64,000 bases of DNA from Planctomyces sp. (GCA_019636235.1 JAHBXW010000003.1:250001-314000), one strand, 5' to 3'; counted from the first letter of the stretch, positions 1-10,002 are shown. Numbers and translations: made by a program. Notes: a model not told the origin generated them from the letters alone.

Positions 1-2311
1 CGCGCCAGTTCGAATTGCCGCCGAACATCGACGTATCCGATTCGGCCGGCAGATAGGCCACGCGGTATTCCTGGCCGCCCGCCGCGAACACGTAGGGATT
101 CCGCTCGTGGAATTTCGACAGCGAGCGGATGCCGTAGTCGCTGAGAAACTCATTCTCATCGAGCATTTTCTCCAGAACGCGGCGCAAACGGGTCTCGTTC
201 AGGATCGCGGCCAGCCGCCGTCCCTCGATCCCGTCAATGCGCGGGTCATGGATCGACTGGACGAGTTCCGGTCGCGCCTGAATGAATCGGGCCAGCCGTT
301 CCCCGAGTTCCGGACGCTTACGAATCAGAGCCCCGTCAAAAACCGTCGTGGCGCACATGGGCAGCAGGCCGACCATCGAGCGGACCTTCAACCGTTCGGA
401 CCGGCCGTCCGGCAGCTTCAGGACGTCATAGAAGAAGCCGTCCTCCTCGTCCCACATGCCCCCCTGCGGCCCCACGTTCGCCATCGACGAGGCAATCCAC
501 AGATAGTGCTCGACGAACTTGATGGCCATGTCCGAGTAGTCGTCTTCGGTCAGGGCCAGTTCGCTGGCGATCTCCAGCATGTTCTGGCAGAAGAGCGCCA
601 TCCAGGCGGTGCCGTCCGCCTGCTCGAGGCAGCCCCCCGTCGGCAGGGGAGCGCTGCGATCGAATACGCCGATGTTGTCCAGGCCCAGGAACCCTCCTTC
701 GAAGACGTTCCGCCCCTCGCGGTCTTTGCGGTTCACCCACCAGGTGAAATTCAGCAACAGCTTCTGGAAGGAACTCTTCAGCCAGTCCTTGTCGCCCACG
801 CCTGTCCGCCCTTTCTCCAGCCGGTAGGTGAAGATCGTGGACCAGGCGTGCACTGGCGGATTGACGTCCCCGAAGTTCCATTCGTAGGCGGGGATCTGCC
901 CGTTGGGATGCATGTACCGTTCGCGGAGCATCAGCCGCAGTTGCTGCTTGCCGAAATCGGGATCGACGAGCGTCAGCGCCAGGACATGAAACGCGAGGTC
1001 CCAGGCGGCGTACCAGGGATACTCCCACTTGTCGGGCATCGAGATCACATCGCCGTTGTACATGTGATGCCAGTGGTCGTTGCGGGGGGCCTGCTTGCGC
1101 ATCGGCTTGAACGGGTCGGACCCCCGCTCCTCGAGCCACTTGTCGACGTCGTAGTGGTAGAACTGCTTGCTCCAAAGCATTCCCGCGCAGGCCTGCCGGA
1201 ACACGCGGGCCTCGTCCTCGGAAAACGAGTCCGGCACGATTCCGGCGTAAAAGGCGTCCGCCTCCGCGCGGCGCGCAGCCAGGGTCGCATCGAACTCCGA
1301 TCCGAACGGTTCCCGAGGATTCCCGTTGGTCTTGGCCGCGGGGCCCGCGACGCGCACCAGCCGCAGCCGGATGGACCGGCTTTCCCCGGCCGGCACGATC
1401 AACGTCCGCCGGGCCGCGGCCTTCGTTCCGCGGCGGTCGGGATTTACGGCCCCCGGCTCCCCGTGGACGACATGCCGATGGAAGCTGTCCTTCACGTACG
1501 GCGTCCGGTTGGGCACGCCGAACACGCGCTCCACGTTCGTCTCATTCTCGGTGAACAGCAGCTCCGGTTCGCCTTCGCACCACAGGTCATATTCGCCGAC
1601 CTTCGCATGCGACGCGTGAATCACGGCCGGCCGCCCCGGGGACGACTGGTCGGACAGTTCGGGACGAGGCTCCTTCAGGTCCCAGGACCACTCGTTGCGG
1701 AACCACAGCGTCGGCAGAATGTCGATCCGCGCCTCGTCCGGCCCGCGGTTCGCCGCCTCGATGCGGATCAGCAGGTCCTCCGGCGCGGCCTTCGCATACT
1801 CGATGAACACGTCAAAATAGCGGTTGTCGTCAAACACCCCCGTATCGAGCAGCTCGTATTCGAACTCGGTCCGGCTGCGGGCCCGGTTCGTCAGCACCAG
1901 TTGTTCGTACGGAAACGCGGCCTGCGGGTACTTGTACAGCAGCCGCATGTACGAATGCGTGGGCGTGCTGTCGAGGTAGAAGTAGTACTCCTTGACGTCT
2001 TCGCCGTGGTTCCCTTCGCTGTTCGTGAGGCCGAACATGCGTTCCTTGAGGATCGGATCGCGTCCGTTCCAGAGGGCGACGGCGAAGCACAGCCGCTGCT
2101 TGTCGTCGGAGAGCCCGGCGATGCCGTCCTCGCCCCAGCGGTAGGCGCGGGACCGGGCCTGGTCGTGCGAAAAGTAGTTCCAGGCGTCGCCCCCCTCGCT
2201 GTAGTCCTCCCGGACCGTGCCCCATTGGCGCTCGCTGAGATACGGACCCCACTTCTTCCAGGGGACGTCCTGCGCACGGGCCTCGTCCAACCTTGAGATT
2301 TCCGCCGTCAT
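1..2311 (-). CDS. GH63-type (MGH1-like) glycoside hydrolase, C-terminus beyond window edge
   Basis: The reading frame is open from an ATG at 2311 down to base 1 (about 770 codons) and leaves the window without a stop, so the C-terminus is missing. The N-terminal half is rich in beta-strand-like, Trp/Tyr-dense segments typical of the beta-sandwich that precedes the (alpha/alpha)6 barrel of GH63/glucosidase-like enzymes. The barrel holds a WYAAWDLAFH segment in which Asp at about residue 438 matches the usual catalytic acid position of the family. No signal peptide is evident, so a cytoplasmic alpha-glucosidase acting on oligosaccharides or compatible-solute glycosides is likely; the substrate cannot be read. 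GAGGCGGACC precedes the start. The gene lies 14 bp behind the 68-aa ORF on the same strand, suggesting co-transcription. Confidence 0.85.
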   Translation of the reverse strand, partial: MTAEISRLDEARAQDVPWKKWGPYLSERQWGTVREDYSEGGDAWNYFSHDQARSRAYRWGEDGIAGLSDDKQRLCFAVALWNGRDPILKERMFGLTNSEGNHGEDVKEYYFYLDSTPTHSYMRLLYKYPQAAFPYEQLVLTNRARSRTEFEYELLDTGVFDDNRYFDVFIEYAKAAPEDLLIRIEAANRGPDEARIDILPTLWFRNEWSWDLKEPRPELSDQSSPGRPAVIHASHAKVGEYDLWCEGEPELLFTENETNVERVFGVPNRTPYVKDSFHRHVVHGEPGAVNPDRRGTKAAARRTLIVPAGESRSIRLRLVRVAGPAAKTNGNPREPFGSEFDATLAARRAEADAFYAGIVPDSFSEDEARVFRQACAGMLWSKQFYHYDVDKWLEERGSDPFKPMRKQAPRNDHWHHMYNGDVISMPDKWEYPWYAAWDLAFHVLALTLVDPDFGKQQLRLMLRERYMHPNGQIPAYEWNFGDVNPPVHAWSTIFTYRLEKGRTGVGDKDWLKSSFQKLLLNFTWWVNRKDREGRNVFEGGFLGLDNIGVFDRSAPLPTGGCLEQADGTAWMALFCQNMLEIASELALTEDDYSDMAIKFVEHYLWIASSMANVGPQGGMWDEEDGFFYDVLKLPDGRSERLKVRSMVGLLPMCATTVFDGALIRKRPELGERLARFIQARPELVQSIHDPRIDGIEGRRLAAILNETRLRRVLEKMLDENEFLSDYGIRSLSKFHERNPYVFAAGGQEYRVAYLPAESDTSMFGGNSNWR

Positions 2312-2325
2312 GGTCCGCCTCAGTT

Positions 2326-2532
2326 CTAAAATGGCAGTCCCAGCATGGTTCGGTAGTGCGCCGGCACGGGTTCGAGGTGATCGCTCTTGTCGGCGTCGTA
2401 GGGTTGCCGTCGGCGCCAGCCGTCCGCCGCCGACGGCAGAATCCAGAAGTTGCCGTCCGGATCGCGAACGATCCAGCTCTGCGAGCAGCGATCGACGAAC
2501 ACGGCGCCCATGCGTCTGGCCACTTGAGTCAT
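2326..2532 (-). CDS. Small conserved planctomycete-type protein, 68 aa
   Basis: A 68-aa protein of unknown function. The ATG at 2532 follows a strong purine-rich ribosome binding site (GAGGGGGGAGA), which is why I prefer it over a longer in-frame extension to 2628 that is Arg-rich and looks untranslated. The sequence contains RDPDGNFWILP in the middle and ends HYRTMLGLPF. I recall short planctomycete proteins with this kind of ending, but the match is from memory. It has no signal peptide or membrane segment. It sits immediately upstream of the GH63-type gene and is probably co-transcribed with it. The RDPDGN stretch resembles the end of glyoxalase-fold proteins, but the protein is too short for that fold alone. 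Confidence 0.65.
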   Translation of the reverse strand: MTQVARRMGAVFVDRCSQSWIVRDPDGNFWILPSAADGWRRRQPYDADKSDHLEPVPAHYRTMLGLPF

Positions 2533-3080
2533 TCTCCCCCCTCGCGGTTCCTCAGTCGCTGCGCATCGGTCGATCCTTGTCGCTGGCTTCACTGTTGCCG
2601 TCTCGTCGTTCGCCGATCTCCTGCGCACGTCTCAATGCAAAGAGGGTTCCCAATCCCGGCGCGGACGACTTGGCCATTGCACGCTGGCTGCGGCACGACA
2701 GCCGGAACCCAAGAAAATCCTGAGGATTCACGCAGGCTGACGAAGTCGAAGGCAGACGCCGAGTCCGGCGTCCGCGAGCCGGAGCCGGGACGCCCGGAGC
2801 GCGCGAGCCTGTGTCAGGGACGCGCGCCCGGGCTGACCGGGCTGTCGCAATCCGCACATCACAGCTGGTCGGAAAAGGGCATCTCGCGCGCTGGGCGAAC
2901 CGGTTTTGAGCACGCCGACGCCCCCAGGCGATGTCGGATGTTGTTCCGGAAATCGTGGCACGCGAACTGCTTTTAATCCGAGGGCGCGCACTTGATTTCT
3001 CCCGGCCGGGGCGATTGACTGTCCGTCAGCTCGCCCCCTCCACTGCGTTCGCAACAAGTTTCGTCTCAAGGCCAGTCGCC
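2533..3080. other. Intergenic region, no supported gene
   Basis: About 550 bp between the leftward GH63 unit and the rightward efflux genes, so promoters for both directions should lie here. No convincing -35/-10 pair, tRNA or terminator is visible. Several open frames cross it on both strands, but all are Arg/Pro/Ser-rich and lack recognisable motifs or ribosome binding sites. Confidence 0.5.
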
Positions 3081-4277
3081 ATGTCGATTGCTGCACGTGT
3101 CGGCGTCGCTGCCGCTGTGGGGGCGCTGCTGCTGGGCCTGTCCGGCTGTGGACCGGAGGTCGCCGCTGCGAAGCCGGAGCCCCCCAAGGTGACGGTCCGC
3201 CGCCCCGAAATCCGCGAGGTCACGGACTTCAAGGAGTACAACGGCACGACGGCCGCTTCGGCCACCGTCGAAGTGCGTTCCCGCGTCCGGGGGCACATCG
3301 CCGACGTGCGCTTCACGGATGGCCAGCAGGTGAACGCCGGAGACTTGCTGTTCGAACTCGACGCCCGGCCCTTCCAGCTCGAGATCGAAGCCGCCAAAGA
3401 GCAGTTGAACCTCGACCAGGCCCAGCTCGAGGCGGCCACGCAGGACGAGATCCGACAAAAGGACCTGTACGATCAGCAGGCCGCCCGCAAGGTCGATCTC
3501 GACAAGGCCATCGCCGCCCGCAAGAGCTGGGACGCGCGGATCGAAATCGCCCGCCAGGCGATCAGCACCAAGGAACTGGATCTGGAGTATTCGCGGATCA
3601 CGGCCCCGATCGCCGGCCAGATCGGCCGGGCGCTGCTCACCAAGGGCAACCTGGTGAACGCCGGCGGCAGCGATCCGCTGCTGACGACGATCGTTTCCAT
3701 CGACCCCATCTATGTGTTCTTCAACGTCGATGAGCGGTCGCTGCTGGAGTATCGCGCGTACCGAAAATCCCAGGCTGGCGAGGGCTCGGAGCTGCCGCCG
3801 ATCAACGCAGCCAAAGTGCCCTTCCACTTCGGCCTGGAGACGGACGAGGGATATCCCAATGAAGGGCTCATCGATTTCGCGGAGAACCGCATCGAATCGA
3901 CGACCGGCACCATTGAACTGCGCGGCTCGGCGTCGAATTCCGAGCGCCGATACGTTCCCGGCTCGCGGGTTCGGGTGCGGGTGCCGGTCAGCGAGCCGTA
4001 CCAGGCCGTCGTCGTTCCAGACAGCGCCATCCTCAGCGATCAGGATCGCAAGTACGTACTGCTGTTGAATGAAAAGAACGTCGTCGTCCGCCGCGATGTG
4101 AAGCGCGGCAAGCTGCTGGAGGACGGCATGCGGGTCGTTCAGGCCGCGACCGAGGGCGCCGAGGCGCTGTCGCCGGAGGATCTGGTGATCACGGTCGGAC
4201 TGCAGCGGGCGCGGGTGAATTATCCCGTCGAGCCGATGGACGATGCTGGAAACGCGCTGGCATCGGCGGCGCCCTGA
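3081..4277 (+). CDS. RND efflux periplasmic adaptor (membrane fusion protein, AcrA/MexA family)
   Basis: A 398-aa adaptor linking an inner-membrane RND pump to an outer-membrane channel. The ATG at 3081 gives a classic lipoprotein signal, a hydrophobic run ending LLLGLSGCG with Cys at about residue 23, so I reject the upstream in-frame start at 2931. Family features follow in order: a biotinyl/lipoyl-like half motif (VEVRSRVRGHI at about 70), a long alpha-helical hairpin at about 105-160 rich in Glu/Gln/Lys/Arg, the second lipoyl half with YSRITAPIAGQIGR at about 170-190, then beta-barrel and membrane-proximal domains. The pump gene follows 83 bp downstream. No outer-membrane factor gene is in the window. 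The cargo cannot be deduced. Confidence 0.92.
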   Translation: MSIAARVGVAAAVGALLLGLSGCGPEVAAAKPEPPKVTVRRPEIREVTDFKEYNGTTAASATVEVRSRVRGHIADVRFTDGQQVNAGDLLFELDARPFQLEIEAAKEQLNLDQAQLEAATQDEIRQKDLYDQQAARKVDLDKAIAARKSWDARIEIARQAISTKELDLEYSRITAPIAGQIGRALLTKGNLVNAGGSDPLLTTIVSIDPIYVFFNVDERSLLEYRAYRKSQAGEGSELPPINAAKVPFHFGLETDEGYPNEGLIDFAENRIESTTGTIELRGSASNSERRYVPGSRVRVRVPVSEPYQAVVVPDSAILSDQDRKYVLLLNEKNVVVRRDVKRGKLLEDGMRVVQAATEGAEALSPEDLVITVGLQRARVNYPVEPMDDAGNALASAAP

Positions 4278-4360
4278 CGACCAATCGGCGGGCGGCCCGG
4301 CGCGGGACGGGCCGTTCGCGAGGAGTTTGCGACGACGCCCCGTGCGCAGGACCGCGCGAC

Positions 4361-7300
4361 ATGATTTCCCACTTCTTCATCGACCGACCGATCTTCGCGA
4401 CTGTGCTGTCGATCGTGATCGTGATCGTCGGCGGCATCGCGCTCGTCGGGCTGCCGATCGCCCAGTATCCGGACGTCGCCCCGCCGACGGTGCAGGTGAC
4501 GGCGAATTATCCCGGGGCCAACGCCGTCACCGTCGCGGAGACCGTCGCCACGCCCATCGAGCTGGAGATCAACGGCGTCGAGCGAATGCTGTACATGAGC
4601 TCCAAGTCGACGAATGACGGCCAGATGAACCTGGACGTGACGTTCGAGCTGGGGACGAACCTGGACACAGCCCAGGTGCTGGTGCAGAACCGCGTGGCGG
4701 TCGCCGAGGCCAAGCTGCCGGAAGAGGTCAAACGCACGGGGGTGACGACGAAGAAGAAGTCCCCCAGCATCCTGATGTGCGTGAACCTGATTTCCCCGGG
4801 GAATGTGTACGACCAGCTGTACCTCAGCAACTATTCAGCGCTGAACGTGAAGGACGAGTTGGCGCGGATCAACGGCGTCGGCGACGTGGCCTATCTGGGT
4901 CCCCGCGATTACAGCATGCGGATCTGGCTGGATCCGACGAAACTGGCGACACGGCAGATGACCGTTGCGGAAGTCATCAAAGCCATCCAGGAGCAGAACG
5001 TGCAGGTTGCCGCCGGACGGCTGGGCGCGCCGCCGCTTCCGGCCGGCTCGAACCTGGCGTTTCAGATGCCGATTTCCACACAGGGCCGTCTGAGCGCCGT
5101 CGAGGATTTCGAGAAGATCGTTGTCCGCTCGGCCGACCAGGGACGGCTCGTCTACCTCCGCGATGTCGTCCGCGACCGGAACGGCGTCGAGCTCGGCGCC
5201 AAAAGCTACGACGTCAACAGCTACCTCGACGGCCAGCCCAGCGTGACGCTGGCCGTCTTCCAGCTGCCCGGGTCGAACGCGCTGGCCACCGCCGGGGCGA
5301 TCCGCGCGAAGATGGAGGAGCTCAAGACGCGGTTTCCCGAGGGAGTCGAGTACCGCATCGAGTACGACACCACGGTGTTCGTCGATGAATCCATCAAGAG
5401 CGTGTACCACACGCTCTTCGAGGCCATCGTGCTGGTGTTCATCGTGGTGCTCGTGTTCCTGCAGAACTGGCGGGCGACGGTGATTCCGATGGTGGCCGTG
5501 CCGGTCTCGCTGATCGGCACATTCGCGGCGATGTCGCTGCTGGGATTCTCGCTGAACAACCTGTCGTTATTCGGCCTGGTGCTGGCGATCGGCATTGTCG
5601 TGGACGATGCGATCGTGGTGGTGGAGAACGTGGAGCGGCTGATGGCGATGGGCCTGTCGCCCAGGGAGGCCAGCCGCCGGGCGATGGAGGAGGTGACGGG
5701 GCCGGTCATCGCCATCGCCCTGGTGCTGTGCGCGGTGTTCGTGCCGACGGCCTTCATGGCCGGCATCAGCGGCCAGTTCTACCGGCAGTTCGCGCTGACG
5801 ATCGCCGCCTCGACCGTCATCTCCGCGTTCAACTCGCTGACGCTCAGCCCGGCGCTGTGCGCCCTGTTGCTCAAGCCGCACGCCCACGGCGAGCATGCGC
5901 ACCGTCCCGAGCCGTTGCCGCGCCTGGCGCTGGTGGTCATCGGGGCGCTGGTCGCGCACCTGTTTCTGGGGCCGTGGCTGGCGCCGCTGCTGGGATACGA
6001 GGTCGCGGCGCACGGAGGCGAATCGCACAACCCGCCGCCGGCGTGGTTCGCCCCTGTGGTGCTGTTGGCCGGCGCCATCCTGGGCTGGATCATTTCCCGG
6101 CTCGTCAACGCGCTGCTGTCGGCGTTCTTCATGCTGTTCAACAAGGCGTTCGACGTGTCGATCGCCGCCTACGGCTGGATTGTGCGGATGCTGCTGCGGC
6201 TGGCGGTCATTGTGCTGGCGATCTACGGCGGGCTGATGGCGGCCACCGGCTATGCCATCGTCAAGGTGCCTCAGGGCTTCATTCCCGAGCAGGACAAGGG
6301 GTATCTGATCGTCAACGTGCAGCTCCCGGACGGGGCGAGCCTGGAGCGGACGGATGAACTGATCCGCCGGCTGAGCGTCGTCGTCCGAGAAACCGAGGGG
6401 GTGGCCCACACGATCGACCTGCCCGGCTACTCGACCGTGCTCAGCACGAACCTCAGCAACGCGGGGGGCATGTTCGTCATTTTGACTCCGTTCGAGGAAC
6501 GGGCCGGGAACCCGGAACTCGGCGCCCCGGCGATTTTGCAGCGGCTGCGGGCCGCGTTCCGGGAGTTCCCCGAGGCGCAGATCGCCATTTTCGGCGCCCC
6601 GCCGGTCGAGGGCTTGGGCAGCACCGGCGGCTTCAAGATGCAGATTCAGGACCGCCGCAACGCCGGACTGGCCGCCCTGCAGGGGGGCGTCCAGAACCTC
6701 GCCGAACAGGGGCTGACGCAGCACGGCGACCAGCTCAGCGGGCTGTTCAGCACGTTCAGCGTCAGCCAGCCGCAGATCTTCCTGGAGATCGACCGGGAAA
6801 AGGCCAAGACCGAAGGCGTGTCGCTGGACGACATCAACCTGACGCTGCAGACGTTCCTCGGCAGCGCGTACGTCAATGACTTCTCCTACGAGGGGCGCAG
6901 CTGGCAGGTGAACGTGCAGGCCGACGGCGCCTTCCGGCGGGAGCCCGCGGACATCGGGCGGCTGGAAGTCCGCAACGCCTCCGGCGACCGCGTTCCGTTG
7001 AGCACGCTCGTCCGGGCGCGGGACATCACCGGCCCGCCGATCGTCAATCGCTACAAGCTGTATCCGTCCGCGGAACTGTCGGGCAACACCCAGCCCGGAG
7101 TCAGTTCCGGGCAGTCAATCGCGCTGATGGAAGCGCTGGCCGATGAGCAGTTGCCAGACACGCTGGGCTACGAGTGGACGGAGCTCACGTATCAGCAGAT
7201 TCTCGCGTCGCAGGACGTGTTGACCAAGCTGGTGTTTCCGCTGGCGGTGGTCTTCGTGTTTCTGGTGCTGTCGGCGCAGTACGAGAGCTGGACGCTGCCG

Positions 7301-7822
7301 GCGTCGATTCTGCTGATCGTGCCGATGTGCATTCTGGCGGCGCTGGCGGGGGTGGTGATCGCGAAGTTGGACAACAACATTTTCGTGCAGATCGGCCTGG
7401 TGGTGCTGGTGGGTCTGGCGGCGAAGAACGCAATTCTGATCGTCGAGTTCGCCAAGCAGTTGCAGGACCAGGGACAGCCGCTGTTGGAAGCGACGGTCGA
7501 GGCCTGCAAGCTGCGGTTGCGGCCGATTCTGATGACGTCATTCGCGTTCATTCTGGGCGTGGTTCCGCTGGTCCTCGCCAAGGGGGCCGGGGCGGAGATG
7601 CGGGCGACGCTGGGCATTGCGGTGTTCAGCGGGATGTTGGGCGTGACGGTATTCGGCGTGCTGTTCACGCCCGTGTTTTACTACGTGATCCGCAGGTTCA
7701 GCCGGAACGCGGCCCCCGCGGGGCCTCCTGCGGGGAGTCCCGGCGCCGCATCCGCCTCTGCGGCTGTGCCTGCCGGCAGCGATGGCCACGGCGCACCGGC
7801 GCTCCAGTCGGCGCATCCTTGA
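4361..7822 (+). CDS. RND multidrug efflux permease, AcrB/HAE1 family, enlarged
   Basis: An inner-membrane proton-driven drug or amphiphile exporter of 1153 aa, about 100 residues longer than AcrB. The N-terminus MISHFFIDRPIFATVLSI is typical of the family. The TM4 proton relay is present as GIVVDDAIVVVENVER (two adjacent Asp at about 412-413) and the TM10 Lys as GLAAKNAILIVEFA. The extra length is concentrated at about residues 506-590, between the sixth and seventh canonical membrane segments. There a His-rich linker (HAHGEHAHRPE) is followed by two added hydrophobic stretches. The Pro/Ala/Gly-rich C-terminal tail is non-conserved. It is paired with the adaptor upstream; glgX starts 27 bp downstream, so read-through into the glycogen cluster is possible. 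Confidence 0.95.
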   Translation: MISHFFIDRPIFATVLSIVIVIVGGIALVGLPIAQYPDVAPPTVQVTANYPGANAVTVAETVATPIELEINGVERMLYMSSKSTNDGQMNLDVTFELGTNLDTAQVLVQNRVAVAEAKLPEEVKRTGVTTKKKSPSILMCVNLISPGNVYDQLYLSNYSALNVKDELARINGVGDVAYLGPRDYSMRIWLDPTKLATRQMTVAEVIKAIQEQNVQVAAGRLGAPPLPAGSNLAFQMPISTQGRLSAVEDFEKIVVRSADQGRLVYLRDVVRDRNGVELGAKSYDVNSYLDGQPSVTLAVFQLPGSNALATAGAIRAKMEELKTRFPEGVEYRIEYDTTVFVDESIKSVYHTLFEAIVLVFIVVLVFLQNWRATVIPMVAVPVSLIGTFAAMSLLGFSLNNLSLFGLVLAIGIVVDDAIVVVENVERLMAMGLSPREASRRAMEEVTGPVIAIALVLCAVFVPTAFMAGISGQFYRQFALTIAASTVISAFNSLTLSPALCALLLKPHAHGEHAHRPEPLPRLALVVIGALVAHLFLGPWLAPLLGYEVAAHGGESHNPPPAWFAPVVLLAGAILGWIISRLVNALLSAFFMLFNKAFDVSIAAYGWIVRMLLRLAVIVLAIYGGLMAATGYAIVKVPQGFIPEQDKGYLIVNVQLPDGASLERTDELIRRLSVVVRETEGVAHTIDLPGYSTVLSTNLSNAGGMFVILTPFEERAGNPELGAPAILQRLRAAFREFPEAQIAIFGAPPVEGLGSTGGFKMQIQDRRNAGLAALQGGVQNLAEQGLTQHGDQLSGLFSTFSVSQPQIFLEIDREKAKTEGVSLDDINLTLQTFLGSAYVNDFSYEGRSWQVNVQADGAFRREPADIGRLEVRNASGDRVPLSTLVRARDITGPPIVNRYKLYPSAELSGNTQPGVSSGQSIALMEALADEQLPDTLGYEWTELTYQQILASQDVLTKLVFPLAVVFVFLVLSAQYESWTLPASILLIVPMCILAALAGVVIAKLDNNIFVQIGLVVLVGLAAKNAILIVEFAKQLQDQGQPLLEATVEACKLRLRPILMTSFAFILGVVPLVLAKGAGAEMRATLGIAVFSGMLGVTVFGVLFTPVFYYVIRRFSRNAAPAGPPAGSPGAASASAAVPAGSDGHGAPALQSAHP

Positions 7823-7848
7823 ACCGCGATCCATTCGGGGGCCGAACG

Positions 7849-9960
7849 ATGCCCGTCTGGCCGGGTCGACCATATCCCCTGGGAGCCCACTGGGATGGCG
7901 GGGGGGTGAACTTCGCGCTGTTCTCCGAACGGGCGACCGGCGTGGAGCTATGCCTGTTCGAGCGGGACGGCGGCTGGACCGAAACCTCGCGGATTCCGCT
8001 GCGCGAGAAGACGTTTCAGGTGTGGCATGGGTACGTGCCGGACATCGGTCCGGGTCAGGCTTACGGGTATCGCGTCGATGGCCCTCACGAGCCGCACAAC
8101 GGGCTGCGATTCAATCGCCATAAGCTGCTGCTGGATCCTTATGCGCGGGCGATCGTCCGCGACCTGATGTGGGACGACGCCCTGTACGGAGTTCGGAACG
8201 CCGACGGCCGTCCGGAATTCAACGATCGCGACAGCGGCGGCTGCGCGCCGCTCGGCCAGGTGATCGACAACGCGTTCGACTGGGGCGGCGACGCGCACCC
8301 GCGGATCGCGTGGCATGAAACAGTAATCTACGAACTGCACGTCAAGGGCTTCAGTCAGCGGCATCCGGACGTGCCGGAGCGGCTGCGGGGCACGTATGCC
8401 GGACTCGCCTCGCCGGCCTGCGTTCGCCATTTCCAGGAGCTGGGGGTGACGGCCATCGAGTTGTTGCCCGTGCACTACCACGTCGATGAACGCTTCCTCG
8501 TGAACCGGGGGCGGACGAATTACTGGGGCTACAACACTCTGGGGTTTTTCGCGCCGCATCCGCGGTATGCGGCCGACGCGGCGGACGGCGCGGTTCGCGA
8601 ATTCAAGGCGATGGTCCGCACGCTGCACGCGGCGGGGATCGAAGTCATTCTGGACGTGGTCTACAACCACACGGGCGAAGGGAGCGCGGACGGCCCGACG
8701 CTGTGCCTGCGGGGCATCGACAACCCGGCCTACTATCGGCTCGCGGCCGATCAGGCCGCGTACATCGACGTCACCGGTTGCGGCAACTCGCTGCGCGTCG
8801 CGCATCCCCGCTGCCTGCAGATGATCATGGACAGTCTGCGGTACTGGGTGCAGGAGATGCGCGTCGATGGCTTCCGGTTCGACCTGGCCAGCGCGCTGGC
8901 CCGCGAGACGGATCATGTCGACACGCTGAGCGCGTTCTTCAACGCCATGCACCAGGACCCCGTGCTGTCGCAGGTGAAACTCATCGCCGAGCCGTGGGAC
9001 GTTGGCGGCGGCGGCTACAAGGTCGGCGAGTTCCCGGTGATCTGGACCGAATGGAACGACCGCTATCGCGACTGCGTCCGCCGGTTCTGGAAGGGCGACA
9101 GCGGCACGCTCGGAGAGTTCGCGACGCGCCTCGCCGGCAGCAGCGACCTGTACAGCGACGACGGCCGGTCGCCCAGCGCCAGCATCAACTTCATCACCGC
9201 GCATGACGGCTTCACGCTGCGCGATCTGGTCAGCTATGACCACAAGCACAACGAAGCGAACGGAGAACACAACGCTGACGGCTCCAACAACAACCACAGT
9301 TGGAACTGCGGCGCCGAAGGCCCGACCGACGACCAGGCCATCAACGATCTCCGAGCCCGGCAACAACGCAATTTCCTCGCGACGCTGCTGCTCTCGCAGG
9401 GCGTCCCCATGCTGCTGGCGGGCGATGAACTCGGCCAGACCCAGCAGGGAAACAACAACGCCTACTGCCAGGACAACGAACTCGCGTGGCTCAACTGGGA
9501 TTTGTCGGACGATCAGCGGCGGCTGCTGGACTTCGTCAAGCACGTCGCGCGGCTGCGGAAGTCGCAGCCCGTGTTCCGGCGCCGGCACTTTTTCTTCGGC
9601 CGGCCGATCCACGGGGAGGACGCCAAGGACCTGTACTGGGTCCGACCCGCTTCCGGAGAAATGACGCTCGACGACTGGCGGGCGGATCATGTCCGCAGCC
9701 TGGGGATGGGCCTGATCGGCAATCAGCTGGATGACGTCGACGATCAGGGGCGGCCGATCGTCGGCGACACGTACCTGCTGCTGTTCAACGCCCGGCACGA
9801 CCCGATCGAGTTCCACTCAGGCGAGCGCATGCGCCACCGCAGCTGGGAGGTCGTCGTCGACACCGGCGAGCCCGAACTGCGATCGCGCCTGTTGGCCGAG
9901 GCGTCGCAGCTCACGCTCGCGCCCAGGTCGCTGACCGCATTGCGTTTGATTCCCTTGTGA
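7849..9960 (+). CDS. glgX: Glycogen debranching enzyme GlgX (isoamylase family)
   Basis: A 703-aa GH13 enzyme that removes alpha-1,6 branches from phosphorylase-limited glycogen. The N-terminal CBM48-like module begins at the start (PLGAHWDGGGVNFALFSE). The GH13 barrel contains DVVYNHTGEG (region I), DGFRFDLASAL (region II, nucleophile Asp), IAEPWD (region III, acid/base Glu) and FITAHDGFTLRDLVSYDHKHN (region IV). The last is followed by the long GlgX-type loop rich in Asn. Upstream codons in the same frame overlap the RND gene and are not family-like, so I use the ATG at 7849. It is the first gene of a same-strand cluster glgX-ackA-glgP-xfp, with 42 bp to ackA, consistent with joint use in glycogen breakdown. 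Confidence 0.94.
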   Translation: MPVWPGRPYPLGAHWDGGGVNFALFSERATGVELCLFERDGGWTETSRIPLREKTFQVWHGYVPDIGPGQAYGYRVDGPHEPHNGLRFNRHKLLLDPYARAIVRDLMWDDALYGVRNADGRPEFNDRDSGGCAPLGQVIDNAFDWGGDAHPRIAWHETVIYELHVKGFSQRHPDVPERLRGTYAGLASPACVRHFQELGVTAIELLPVHYHVDERFLVNRGRTNYWGYNTLGFFAPHPRYAADAADGAVREFKAMVRTLHAAGIEVILDVVYNHTGEGSADGPTLCLRGIDNPAYYRLAADQAAYIDVTGCGNSLRVAHPRCLQMIMDSLRYWVQEMRVDGFRFDLASALARETDHVDTLSAFFNAMHQDPVLSQVKLIAEPWDVGGGGYKVGEFPVIWTEWNDRYRDCVRRFWKGDSGTLGEFATRLAGSSDLYSDDGRSPSASINFITAHDGFTLRDLVSYDHKHNEANGEHNADGSNNNHSWNCGAEGPTDDQAINDLRARQQRNFLATLLLSQGVPMLLAGDELGQTQQGNNNAYCQDNELAWLNWDLSDDQRRLLDFVKHVARLRKSQPVFRRRHFFFGRPIHGEDAKDLYWVRPASGEMTLDDWRADHVRSLGMGLIGNQLDDVDDQGRPIVGDTYLLLFNARHDPIEFHSGERMRHRSWEVVVDTGEPELRSRLLAEASQLTLAPRSLTALRLIPL

Positions 9961-10002
9961 TCCGTTGCAGACCGCCCCGACGTTGCGAGGAGCAGCCCGT
10001 TC

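Noticed and set aside
107-2296. 729-codon open frame opposite the GH63-type gene
   Set aside because: The opposite strand contains conserved glycosidase motifs; this frame has none.
2552-2857. 101-codon minus-strand ORF upstream of the 68-aa gene
   Set aside because: Its end (NPQDFLGFRLS) is faintly protein-like, but the rest is Arg/Pro-rich and no ribosome binding site is visible; possibly a decayed fragment.
7948-9816. 622-codon open frame antisense to glgX
   Set aside because: High-GC codon bias opens the complementary frame; the sequence is Arg/Val/Gln-rich, has no motif, and glgX on the other strand is certain.
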